A stretch of 64,000 bases of DNA from Oceanobacillus iheyensis HTE831. GTDB lineage: Bacteria > Bacillota > Bacilli > Bacillales > Amphibacillaceae. Positions within the stretch are counted from its first letter, which is position 1. Each line of letters starts with the position of its first letter. Position numbers and translations under genes: made by a program. The notes under the pieces are model-generated. The model saw only the letters and a list, made by a program, of their open reading frames with translations. It was not told the origin of the DNA and did no database searches. Location of the stretch: the NCBI RefSeq assembly GCF_000011245.1, contig NC_004193.1, forward strand, positions 660,501-724,500, written 5' to 3'. Positions 1-6,697 of the stretch are shown one piece after another.

Positions 1-768
1 GTGATCGCCTTCTTCGATTGCATTAAATAGATCTTCTGTATGGTAATCTGGGTTTTCACCAGCAATTTTATCTGCTAGAGCAGGGTCTAGGTTTTTAATT
101 CCTTGTTCACTAATAAAGTGATATTTAACCCAGAATGCTTCTCCTTCTGCATTCACCCATTTGAACGTATGACTTCCATATCCGTTCATGTGACGCAATG
201 TAGCTGGAAGACCACGGTCACTATGAAGATACGTAACTTGGTGTAATGATTCTGGAGATAATGACCAGAAATCCCATACCATGTCTTTATCTTTTAAATG
301 AGTTTGTGGATTACGTTTTTGTGTGTGAATAAAATCTGGGAATTTAATCGCATCACGAATGAAGAAGATAGGTGTATTGTTACCAACTAAATCGTAGTTT
401 CCTTCTTCAGTATAAAATTTAACCGCGAAACCACGAGGGTCACGTACAGTATCTGCTGAACCTTGCTCACCAGCAACTGTAGAGAAGCGGATGAACATAT
501 CCGTGCGTTTACCTTTTTCACTAAGGAAATCAGCTTTTGTATACTTAGATATTTCGTCATTTGTAACTTCGAAGTATCCATGTGCACCTGCACCTTTTGC
601 GTGTACAACACGCTCAGGGATACGTTCTCTATTAAAATGAGCAAGCTTTTCTAGTAAATGAAAATCTTGTAGTAGTGTAGGTCCGTTATGACCAGCTGTA
701 ATTGAGTTTTGGTTATCGCCTACTGGAGCTCCAGAAGCAGTTGTTAATGTGTTTCTTTTATTACTCAA
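1..768 (-). CDS. katA: Vegetative catalase KatA, N-terminal 256 residues (runs off the window)
   Basis: Haem catalase that disproportionates hydrogen peroxide in the cytoplasm. The translation from a TTG at 768 begins [20 protein letters not shown] and follows the clade-3 catalase pattern closely: the distal histidine lies in [15 protein letters not shown] (about residue 56), followed by [20 protein letters not shown], the distal asparagine in [15 protein letters not shown], and [19 protein letters not shown]. The TTG start is chosen because AGGAGAA sits six bases upstream and no ATG is better placed. The C-terminal half, with the proximal haem tyrosine, lies outside the window. A catalase of this family is normally PerR-controlled; see the promoter entry. 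Confidence 0.95.
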   Translation of the reverse strand, partial: MSNKRNTLTTASGAPVGDNQNSITAGHNGPTLLQDFHLLEKLAHFNRERIPERVVHAKGAGAHGYFEVTNDEISKYTKADFLSEKGKRTDMFIRFSTVAGEQGSADTVRDPRGFAVKFYTEEGNYDLVGNNTPIFFIRDAIKFPDFIHTQKRNPQTHLKDKDMVWDFWSLSPESLHQVTYLHSDRGLPATLRHMNGYGSHTFKWVNAEGEAFWVKYHFISEQGIKNLDPALADKIAGENPDYHTEDLFNAIEEGDH

Positions 769-816
769 TGTAATTCTCCTCTCTATTCATTAAGTATTAA
801 ATCTTCTACACTTAAT

Positions 817-844
817 ATTATAATATACTCCAGATAAAAATCAA
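817..844 (-). promoter_or_regulatory. Putative sigma-A promoter of the catalase gene, with a PerR-like half-site
   Basis: Reading the reverse strand, TTGATT (844-839) and TATAAT (822-817) are separated by 16 bp and lie about 50 bp upstream of the TTG start. The -10 lies inside TTATAAT, which equals one half of the PerR box consensus, but the second half is not conserved, so PerR control is only a suggestion from gene function. The rest of the 303-bp gap up to 1071 is AT-rich and shows no other clear feature. Confidence 0.5.
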
Positions 845-1071
845 TATTTAATTACAATTATTTTAAATAACAAATGAATATAGGAATGATTTGTATAGAG
901 GATAAACAATTAACTATTGATTGTTCGTATTCGTAATCTTTGAATTGAAGCATTTTTATTACATAAAATAGAACTAGATAGGTGTGTTTTTTTGCTTCAT
1001 ATAATAGGAAATGATACTAATATATATTAAACTAGAAATATAGTTATTGGTAAGGTAGGGTGAAATTTTAA

Positions 1072-1524
1072 ATGAAACTTCCTAGTGATATAGAATTGTT
1101 CGAATTAGTCGATAAGCTATCCTTAACGTATTTTAATAAACATTTTATAGACAAGGTGTATTTCAATACTCGTTTAAGAACTACTGGTGGAAGATACCTG
1201 CCGAGTAAAAGGGTAATTGAACTAAATCCGAAATATGTATTAGAGAGTAATAAAGAAGAGTTTTATGGAATAATAAAACATGAGTTATGTCATTATCACC
1301 TTCATATAGAAGGGAAAGGATATAAACATGGAGATCGTGATTTTAAAGAGCTCTTAAAAGCTACAGGATCTCCAAGGCATTGTTCGCCACTACCTTCACA
1401 ACAGAGAGAATATCGTTATAAATATCAATGTATTCAATGTGGTTTTGTGTATAAAAGAGTAAGAAAGGTTAATATGAGAAAGTATAGGTGTGGCAAATGC
1501 AGAGGCAGTTTAAAGGAAATTTAA
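1072..1524 (+). CDS. SprT-like zinc metalloprotease-fold protein (YdcK type)
   Basis: 150-residue cytoplasmic protein of the SprT-like family. The metal site HELCHYHLH starts at residue 70 (HExxH form), and the C-terminal part has a zinc ribbon with two CxxC pairs (CIQC, then CGKC). Family relatives include bacterial SprT/YdcK and the eukaryotic DNA-protein crosslink protease Spartan; the bacterial role is poorly known. In B. subtilis the homologue ydcK also lies next to a tRNA cluster, which fits the context here. The ATG follows a weak purine-rich stretch (GGTAGGGTG). It is apparently monocistronic. Confidence 0.85.
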   Translation: MKLPSDIELFELVDKLSLTYFNKHFIDKVYFNTRLRTTGGRYLPSKRVIELNPKYVLESNKEEFYGIIKHELCHYHLHIEGKGYKHGDRDFKELLKATGSPRHCSPLPSQQREYRYKYQCIQCGFVYKRVRKVNMRKYRCGKCRGSLKEI

Positions 1525-1638
1525 TTTTTTTCAACAGAAGTATTGACTATAAATATCTATCCGTGTTAAATTAATAAAGCTGACAGTTAGTGAGACAAGC
1601 AACACAACAGATGATTTAAAAAAATATGTATTAACTTG

Positions 1639-1667
1639 TTGACAATCAATGAAATATGTAGTATGAT
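1639..1667 (+). promoter_or_regulatory. Sigma-A promoter of the first tRNA cluster
   Basis: TTGACA (1639-1644) and TATGAT (1662-1667) with an exact 17-bp spacer, about 47 bp upstream of tRNA-Asn. No other strong promoter is seen before the seven tRNAs. Confidence 0.8.
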
Positions 1668-1714
1668 ATTTTTCGTTGCCGTAATTATTCAATGAAGCAA
1701 TACATAGTTATTAT

Positions 1715-1789
1715 TCCACAGTAGCTCAGTGGTAGAGCAATCGGCTGTTAACCGATCGGTCGTAGGTTCGAATCCTACCTGTGGAGCCA
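1715..1789 (+). tRNA. tRNA-Asn(GTT)
   Basis: Cloverleaf with 7-bp acceptor stem (TCCACAG/CTGTGGA), anticodon loop CTGTTAA, TTCGAAT T-loop and encoded CCA. First gene of the cluster. Confidence 0.97.
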
Positions 1790-1794
1790 TTAAA

Positions 1795-1885
1795 GGAGAA
1801 GTACTCAAGTGGCTGAAGAGGCGCCCCTGCTAAGGGTGTAGGCCGTTTACGCGGCGCGAGGGTTCAAATCCCTCCTTCTCCGCCA
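1795..1885 (+). tRNA. tRNA-Ser(GCT)
   Basis: Class II tRNA with a long variable arm; acceptor GGAGAAG pairs with CTTCTCC, anticodon loop CTGCTAA, and CCA is encoded. Confidence 0.97.
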
Positions 1886-1904
1886 TTACTTTTACTTAAA
1901 TAAT

Positions 1905-1976
1905 GGCCCGTTGGTCAAGCGGTTAAGACACCGCCCTTTCACGGCGGTAACACGGGTTCGAATCCCGTACGGGTCA
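1905..1976 (+). tRNA. tRNA-Glu(TTC)
   Basis: Acceptor GGCCCGT pairs with ACGGGTC, anticodon loop CTTTCAC. The 3' CCA is not encoded (discriminator A followed by TCC), so the end must be added by nucleotidyltransferase. Confidence 0.96.
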
Positions 1977-1999
1977 TCCTTCTAAATAAAATAAACATT

Positions 2000-2076
2000 G
2001 GTCCGGTAGTTCAGTTGGTTAGAATGCCTGCCTGTCACGCAGGAGGTCGCGGGTTCGAGTCCCGTCCGGACCGCCA
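2000..2076 (+). tRNA. tRNA-Asp(GTC), copy 1
   Basis: Acceptor GGTCCGG pairs with CCGGACC, anticodon GTC, CCA encoded. Identical to the copy at 19125-19201. Confidence 0.97.
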
Positions 2077-2081
2077 TAAGT

Positions 2082-2156
2082 TGGGCCATAGCCAAGCGGT
2101 AAGGCATCGGGTTTTGATCCCGTGTACCCTAGGTTCGAATCCTAGTGGCCCAGCCA
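2082..2156 (+). tRNA. tRNA-Gln(TTG)
   Basis: Acceptor TGGGCCA pairs with TGGCCCA, anticodon loop TTTTGAT, CCA encoded. Confidence 0.97.
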
Positions 2157-2220
2157 TTTTTTATTTTGAAGGTACAATACTATTAGCAGTAATAGTATTT
2201 TTTTATTGTTTTTTATCTAA

Positions 2221-2246
2221 GAGCCATTAGCTCAGTCGGTAGAGCA
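2221..2246 (+). pseudogene. 5' fragment of tRNA-Lys (truncated duplicate)
   Basis: These 26 bases (acceptor 5' strand, D arm and the start of the anticodon arm) are identical to the first 26 bases of the intact tRNA-Lys at 2536. After GAGCA the sequence changes completely: there is no anticodon arm, T arm or 3' acceptor strand. It is a partial duplication or a rearrangement scar, not a functional tRNA. Confidence 0.85.
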
Positions 2247-2272
2247 AGCCGCTAACATCGTTGAATAACTAC

Positions 2273-2328
2273 TATGTGCAGGCTTGTGAGGAATGCAGCC
2301 TCATTGAAATGTCATGCAACATGACGAA
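2273..2328 (+). repeat. 56-bp direct repeat, copy 1 (two hairpins)
   Basis: Matches 2431-2486 with one mismatch. Contains hairpin TGAGG/CCTCA (2287-2291 with 2299-2303, 7-base loop) and GTCATG/CATGAC (2311-2316 with 2320-2325, 3-base loop). The second hairpin is followed five bases later by a run of seven T (2331-2337), so it could act as a terminator. I do not recognise the element. Confidence 0.85.
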
Positions 2329-2430
2329 CATTTTTTTGAGCGAAACTTCTGCCGAGTTAGCATCGAGTAACCCCGAAGCATATACTTCTTGAATAAACTT
2401 GAAGATACAGGGGTCATTACTTAGGTCGAA

Positions 2431-2486
2431 TATGTGCAGGCTTGTGAGGAATGCAGCCTCATTGAAATATCATGCAACATGACGAA
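2431..2486 (+). repeat. 56-bp direct repeat, copy 2
   Basis: Second copy of the two-hairpin repeat; the single G-to-A difference opens the last base pair of the second hairpin. The 102 bp between copies can itself fold (GTAACCCC near 2367-2375 with GGGG and TTAC near 2410-2420). Copy 2 ends 49 bp before the intact tRNA-Lys. Confidence 0.85.
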
Positions 2487-2535
2487 TCACCACATGTATA
2501 TTAAATAATTTCTGTTTTACATGTATTTTTAATCG

Positions 2536-2611
2536 GAGCCATTAGCTCAGTCGGTAGAGCATCTGACTTTTAATCAGAGGGTCGAAGGTTCGAATCCTTC
2601 ATGGCTCACCA
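2536..2611 (+). tRNA. tRNA-Lys(TTT)
   Basis: Complete cloverleaf; acceptor GAGCCAT pairs with ATGGCTC, anticodon loop CTTTTAA, CCA encoded. Its first 26 bases are duplicated at 2221-2246. Confidence 0.97.
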
Positions 2612-2615
2612 TTTT

Positions 2616-2699
<84 letters not shown>

Positions 2700-2717
2700 T
2701 CTTCATATGAAACCAGT

Positions 2718-2750
2718 AATACCAATGGGCGAGAGCCTGTTGGTATTTTT
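2718..2750 (+). terminator. Intrinsic terminator of the tRNA cluster
   Basis: AATACCAA (2718-2725) pairs with TTGGTATT (2740-2747), with an inner GGGC/GCCT extension around a GAGA loop, followed by T residues. The remaining sequence to 2980 shows no gene. Confidence 0.88.
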
Positions 2751-2980
2751 GTGTTGAAAACTAATAAGGAGTATCTGATACTCTCTAAATATCCAGTTTA
2801 TTAACTTCAGCATACCAGTCTAGATTGGTCAGTGAAAGTTAAATTAAAAGATAGTGTTCATTCAATGATTAAACGTTAGATTCTACTCCATTAAAGAGCA
2901 GGTTAGTTGTACAATATATCATTTAAATAAAAAATGATGGATTTGAACCAGAAAACCTGTTCAAATCCATCAAACTAAAT

Positions 2981-3625
2981 TTATATCTTATTATTTTTAA
3001 AACGAACCATTTCTTCTGGTGCGAAAGGGTAAGGAGAATTCATATCTTCTAGTGATTTATTTATAATTATGCGAATGCCTACAACATACCAAACAACCAT
3101 AATAACAATTCCTATAATATAATCCCAAATGGAAGCCATATTATGAGTCTGAATGTAAATTATATATACAATTGCTATTGGTAAATGTCCTAAAAGAACT
3201 GATAACAATCCAGCGTTATAGTAACTTTTTAGCATTTTATTATTTACGATGCCATGGACAATGAGTTGGGCAAATCCACCAAATAGTATAGGAGCTAAAC
3301 CAAACCAAATTGTATCTGGAAAGAAAATTGGTGGCACATATAAAACTACAGCTGTTCCCCAATTAGTCAGGAATGCTGACATTTGATTAAGAGGGAATCT
3401 TTCAGGTCTAGGGCTATCTTTGTAAGCAAACATAGTATTAGCGAACATAGGAAACCCACCAGGAAAACCAAACTCCTCATAAAAATGAAAATTTAAAACG
3501 GCTAAGTTTAATAAAGCGAGCCTTTGTAGCACGCTTAAATCCGACCAAAAAATAATTGTACCTATGATAATAGCGATCCCTATAAATGCGCTGATATTAT
3601 AAAAGTGCCTTAGCAAAAACTTCAT
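2981..3625 (-). CDS. HXXEE domain integral membrane protein
   Basis: 214-residue protein with about six hydrophobic segments and the family motif H-F-Y-E-E (about residue 48), followed by GFPGGFP, a second His in VHGIVNN and an N-P/F-APEEM tail. HXXEE proteins are a small family of predicted membrane proteins, possibly enzymes using the His/Glu cluster; the function is unknown. The gene follows the related 3636-4289 gene with a 10-bp gap and both probably share one transcript starting near the palindrome at 4327. The two proteins align over their full length (GxxxYN, ILFGGFAQ/MFFGFFQF, PYP and EEM motifs), so this is a tandem duplication. Confidence 0.8.
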   Translation of the reverse strand: MKFLLRHFYNISAFIGIAIIIGTIIFWSDLSVLQRLALLNLAVLNFHFYEEFGFPGGFPMFANTMFAYKDSPRPERFPLNQMSAFLTNWGTAVVLYVPPIFFPDTIWFGLAPILFGGFAQLIVHGIVNNKMLKSYYNAGLLSVLLGHLPIAIVYIIYIQTHNMASIWDYIIGIVIMVVWYVVGIRIIINKSLEDMNSPYPFAPEEMVRFKNNKI

Positions 3626-3635
3626 AATCTACCTC

Positions 3636-4289
3636 CTATTTAACGCCTCTTTTATTTAATTTCTCAACAATATTAAAACGATTCATTTCTTCATTAGTTA
3701 AAGGATATGGTGATTTTCTGTCTTGCAATAATTTCACGGGTCCGATGCTTACTAAGACTGAAATTACAAAAGCTATAATACCGTACAAGTAGTCCATTCC
3801 GGTTACTAATCCTTGTGAATGTACATAGATCATATAATATATACCAATTGGTACATGGAGTAAAACAACAGCTAAAAGTCCAGGATTGTAAAAACTTTTT
3901 GTTTTTAAATTCATTTGTATACCATGACCTAAAAATTGAAAGAAACCAAAAAACATGGAACCTAGACCTAACCATATGAATTGTGGAAAGAATATAGGGA
4001 TGATATACACTAACCAGCCCAACATATTAACCACTAGACTACTTTGTTTGTTTCCTGGGAATCGGTCATAATCTTTAGTTTCACCGTACAATGCACGGTT
4101 TATTATAACGGGAGCACCTCCAGGGAGTGCGTATTCTTCATACTGATGAATGAGCAATGCCATAAAAGATGCTACAAGTATAATCTCTATATGGGATAGC
4201 GTGTGAACACCGAAGAAAATCATGTAAAAAGCAATTAGAATAAAAAATACTAGCCCGATATTATATCAATGATTTCTTAAAAAATTCAT
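3636..4289 (-). pseudogene. HXXEE domain membrane protein with an in-frame TGA at codon 8
   Basis: From the best start (ATG at 4289, with AAGGTGAG upstream) the reading is MNFLRNH, then TGA at 4268-4266, then YNIGLVFFILIAFYM and on in the same frame to the stop at 3636. The neighbouring paralogue reads MKFLLRHFYNIS at this place, so TGA replaces an aromatic codon, most simply TGG. The 195-codon stretch from the internal ATG at 4223 has no ribosome-binding site and loses most of the first membrane segment. The rest, including HQYEEYALPGGAP and GHGIQMN, is intact. Either a recent pseudogene, a read-through gene or a sequence error. Confidence 0.75.
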
Positions 4290-4326
4290 CAATACTCACC
4301 TTCTTTTATGAGTTGGAAATTACTAT

Positions 4327-4348
4327 ATTAAACAACATGTTGTTTAAT
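4327..4348. promoter_or_regulatory. 22-bp perfect palindrome, likely TetR operator
   Basis: ATTAAACAACA (4327-4337) is followed directly by its exact reverse complement (4338-4348). It overlaps a reverse-strand TATAAT (4352-4347) in front of the HXXEE genes and lies just upstream of the forward promoter of the TetR gene. A regulator bound here could control both directions. Confidence 0.75.
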
Positions 4349-4352
4349 TATA

Positions 4353-4381
4353 TTGTCTTCTGCTAATGACTTTTATACAAT
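4353..4381 (+). promoter_or_regulatory. Promoter of the TetR regulator gene
   Basis: TTGTCT (4353-4358) and TACAAT (4376-4381) with a 17-bp spacer, about 75 bp upstream of the ATG, next to the palindromic operator. Confidence 0.65.
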
Positions 4382-4454
4382 AGACAGAAATAGATATATG
4401 TTGGTTAACAGACATATTTAGGATTATGTTCATTAATTTTTTCGGGAGGGTATC

Positions 4455-5072
4455 ATGAAAGAAAACTATACAGATTTAAGGATTATAAGGACTCAGAAAG
4501 CAATTCGAACTGCTTTTGTTGAATTGATTCGTGATAAAGGATTTGATGCTGTTACTGTGAAAGAAATTACAAACAAAGCAGAGATAAATCGAGGAACTTT
4601 TTACGTTCATTATGAAGATAAGCATGACTTAATGATCAAAAGCCAAGAAGAAGTAATAGAGGAAATGGCTAGCCTTATTAAAAAAAACCTCCCTAAAATT
4701 ATAGACGATTTTAGTCATTCAGGAACAACTAAAATACCTTTTCAACTAGCAGTTATTATTTTTCAATACATAAATGATAACAGTAACTTCATACAAGCAG
4801 TTCTAAGTCCAAAAGGTGATCTGTCTTTTCATTCAAGATTAAAAGAATTTATTTGGGGTTCTATATTTAATAATAATTACAACAATATTATTGATGAAGA
4901 TAAGACAATAGTTCCTGGGAAATATATTGTCTCATATATTGCTTCAGCTCATTTGGGTGTTATTCAAGAATGGATTGAAAGTGGAAGAAAAGAATCCCCA
5001 GAACATATGGCGCAAGTTCTATCCACAATTACAATTAATGGGGCTTATTATGCGGCTGGCATTAAAAAATAA
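4455..5072 (+). CDS. TetR/AcrR family transcriptional regulator
   Basis: 205-residue regulator. The N-terminal helix-turn-helix covers about residues 10-60 (RTQKAIRTAFVELIRDKGF, then TVKEITNKAEINRGTFYVHY), with the typical GTFYxHY recognition-helix end. The C-terminal ligand domain is of the DhaS/YbjK-like type, with a long helix VIFQYINDNSNFIQAVL and a WIESGRKESPEHMAQ end. GGGAGGG lies seven bases upstream of the ATG. It is divergent from the HXXEE genes across a perfect 22-bp palindrome and so probably represses them and itself. The ligand is unknown. Confidence 0.88.
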   Translation: MKENYTDLRIIRTQKAIRTAFVELIRDKGFDAVTVKEITNKAEINRGTFYVHYEDKHDLMIKSQEEVIEEMASLIKKNLPKIIDDFSHSGTTKIPFQLAVIIFQYINDNSNFIQAVLSPKGDLSFHSRLKEFIWGSIFNNNYNNIIDEDKTIVPGKYIVSYIASAHLGVIQEWIESGRKESPEHMAQVLSTITINGAYYAAGIKK

Positions 5073-5323
5073 TGAACTACATGCTATTGTTAGAAATGTA
5101 GTTCTAAAAAAATAGTTATACTAACGAGGGTTTATTTAAGTAAGGTTATACAATTTATATTTTTGTACTTCCACAACTACTTCCTCAAAGATAGTATTAA
5201 TGAATACTGTGTATCAGAAAATGTAGTAAAGTCAAGCCTTGAAAAGGAACGTGCTTTTCCTTATATTTATATCCAGAAAGTTTATAAATGAAATAAATTC
5301 GTGTGAAAGTAGGTTGGTATACA

Positions 5324-5956
5324 GTGAAAATTGATGCACCCAAAATCCCTGAAGATCTAAAAGCGAGAAGATTTACAGATATTTTTTTTTTAGAAGATCC
5401 GGAATTTGAAATGTGTATGGTTACCGATTCTGAATTTGTCGATGAAGTACTTGATCGAATGCGATTATATAAAACAGTAATTAGGAACTGTAATTTTACA
5501 AATACGGATTTTAGCCGAATAGATCTTACCGATGTGTGCTTTGAGAATTGTGATTTATCCAACGCTAATTTGAGCAATGCCTCCATGAATCGAGTTGAGT
5601 TTCTTAATTGTAAGTTACTTGGTAGTAACTTAACAGATTCTTATATCGGTAATGCGATATTTCGGGAATCGATTCTAAATATGGGGCTGTTCGGTAACTC
5701 AAAACTTGAAAAGGTGATTTTTGATAATACGGAGTTAGAAAGTGCTGACCTTTTTGATTGTAAGCTTAAAAAAGTAGAATTTCTTTCATGCAATCTTAAT
5801 GGGGTAAACTTTGATGAGACATCGTTAAAAGGAATTGACATAAGCACATCTTATTTTGATTTTTTGACAGTTTCAATGAAAAATCTAAAAGGATGTATAG
5901 TATCATCGTCTCAAGCGATACAATTTGCTTCGCTATTAGGTTTAAAAATTAAATAG
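5324..5956 (+). CDS. Pentapeptide-repeat protein
   Basis: About 210 residues; from roughly residue 50 to 185 it is built of A(N/D)LxX-type pentapeptides (for example FTNTDFSRIDLTDVCFENCD, then LSNANLSNASMNRVEF and SADLFDCKLKKVEF), which fold as a right-handed quadrilateral beta-helix. Some family members mimic DNA and protect gyrase (Qnr, MfpA), but most, as here, have no known role. The GTG at 5324 has AGG TTGG upstream at a usable distance; an earlier in-frame GTG at 5303 has no ribosome-binding site. The gene stands alone. Confidence 0.8.
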   Translation: MKIDAPKIPEDLKARRFTDIFFLEDPEFEMCMVTDSEFVDEVLDRMRLYKTVIRNCNFTNTDFSRIDLTDVCFENCDLSNANLSNASMNRVEFLNCKLLGSNLTDSYIGNAIFRESILNMGLFGNSKLEKVIFDNTELESADLFDCKLKKVEFLSCNLNGVNFDETSLKGIDISTSYFDFLTVSMKNLKGCIVSSSQAIQFASLLGLKIK

Positions 5957-5989
5957 AATTGAGACTGATAAGGTCAGAGAGAGTGGCGG

Positions 5990-6076
5990 GATGCGAAATT
6001 TCGTGAATTTGAAGGTGTTGGACACGAATTAAATAAGGATACTTAAGAAAAATTAGCAGCTGCTTTTGCTTATTAA
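5990..6076 (+). pseudogene. C-terminal relic of an alpha/beta hydrolase
   Basis: The frame reads DAKFREFEGVGHELNKDT, a stop (6044-6046), then EKLAAAFAY and a second stop. This matches the C terminus of the intact hydrolase at 8275-8895 (KAEFHEIEDAGHEMNEDN, then PEKLATAVVGF), including the catalytic histidine in GHE. No upstream part of the gene is left; the preceding 30 bp separate it from the pentapeptide gene. It is a decayed paralogue or the scar of a duplication. Confidence 0.75.
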
Positions 6077-6260
6077 AATATGTAAAAATACTCTTTCGTT
6101 AATAGTAGAAAATAGATTCTTTATAGTAATTGAATTTTATCATCATAATGAAACAGAACGACATATGGATCGGATTAAAACAAGCGAACTTAAATTATTA
6201 TAAAATCCTAAAAACCACCAAGTGAACGTATGAAGAGCACTAATTAAATAATATAAAGAA

Positions 6261-6305
6261 AAAAAGCACCTCCTATAATACTAACGACTTATAGGAGGTG
6301 CTTTT
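6261..6305. terminator. Bidirectional intrinsic terminator-like hairpin
   Basis: AAAGCACCTCCTATAA (about 6263-6278) pairs with TTATAGGAGGTGCTTTT (6289-6305), giving a 16-bp stem, A-rich on one side and T-rich on the other. There is no intact gene immediately on either side. It lies within the gene-poor stretch 6077-6697, which otherwise holds only the hairpin at 6396 and an IS-like relic. Confidence 0.75.
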
Positions 6306-6395
6306 CCCATGGGATCATGTGGAAAAGAAAATTGTTTACTCAGAAAAATTCGTACATGTATTATTACAACTATATATGACCGTTTTCAAAAATAA

Positions 6396-6430
6396 GCTGC
6401 CTTCCCAGTTCAATTCTGGAAAAAGGCAGC
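6396..6430 (+). terminator. Hairpin GCTGCCTT/AAGGCAGC, possible terminator
   Basis: Eight-base stem (6396-6403 with 6423-6430) with an inner CCAG/CTGG pair, followed by ATTGGTATTTTTT. The T run starts some bases after the stem, so termination efficiency is uncertain. Confidence 0.5.
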
Positions 6431-6445
6431 ATTGGTATTTTTTAA

Positions 6446-6545
6446 TAGCTCTAGAATATTTGTTGTAAAAGAAAAAATAAAATCGCTTAATTTTATTATC
6501 ACTATTTAAACAACAAACCAAATAAAAAGGGAGGTACATGCAATT
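6446..6545 (+). repeat. IS-end-like dispersed repeat, relic A
   Basis: AGCTCTAGAATATTTGTTG, TAAAAGAAAA, TTTTATTATCA and AACAACAAACCAAATAAAAAGG occur in the same order as in 15003-15115. The leading GGCTCT-type end recalls ISL3-family terminal repeats. No transposase remains, so the assignment is tentative; the similarity between the two places can be seen directly. Confidence 0.5.
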
Positions 6546-6697
6546 GAATTCTAACAGATTAGAAAATTAATTTGCACTTAAACTAATAATGGGTGTTAGT
6601 TTATACTATATTAAAGTAGAAATTTAAACATACGTTGAATATAATGCCTGAAGATTAGCTGCATAGAATTACTTCAACAGTTTGGAGGGAGACGTTT

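Noticed and set aside
817..831. Complete PerR box at the catalase promoter
   Set aside because: Only one half-site (TTATAAT) fits; the other half does not match.
2015..2230. 71-codon frame through tRNA-Asp and tRNA-Gln
   Set aside because: It is translated tRNA sequence.
2273..2486. CRISPR array
   Set aside because: Only two repeats 158 bp apart, with no spacers of regular length and no cas genes.
2221..2535. Group I or group II intron in tRNA-Lys
   Set aside because: The intact tRNA-Lys is complete downstream, the left copy lacks a 3' half, and no intron core or domain V sequence is visible.
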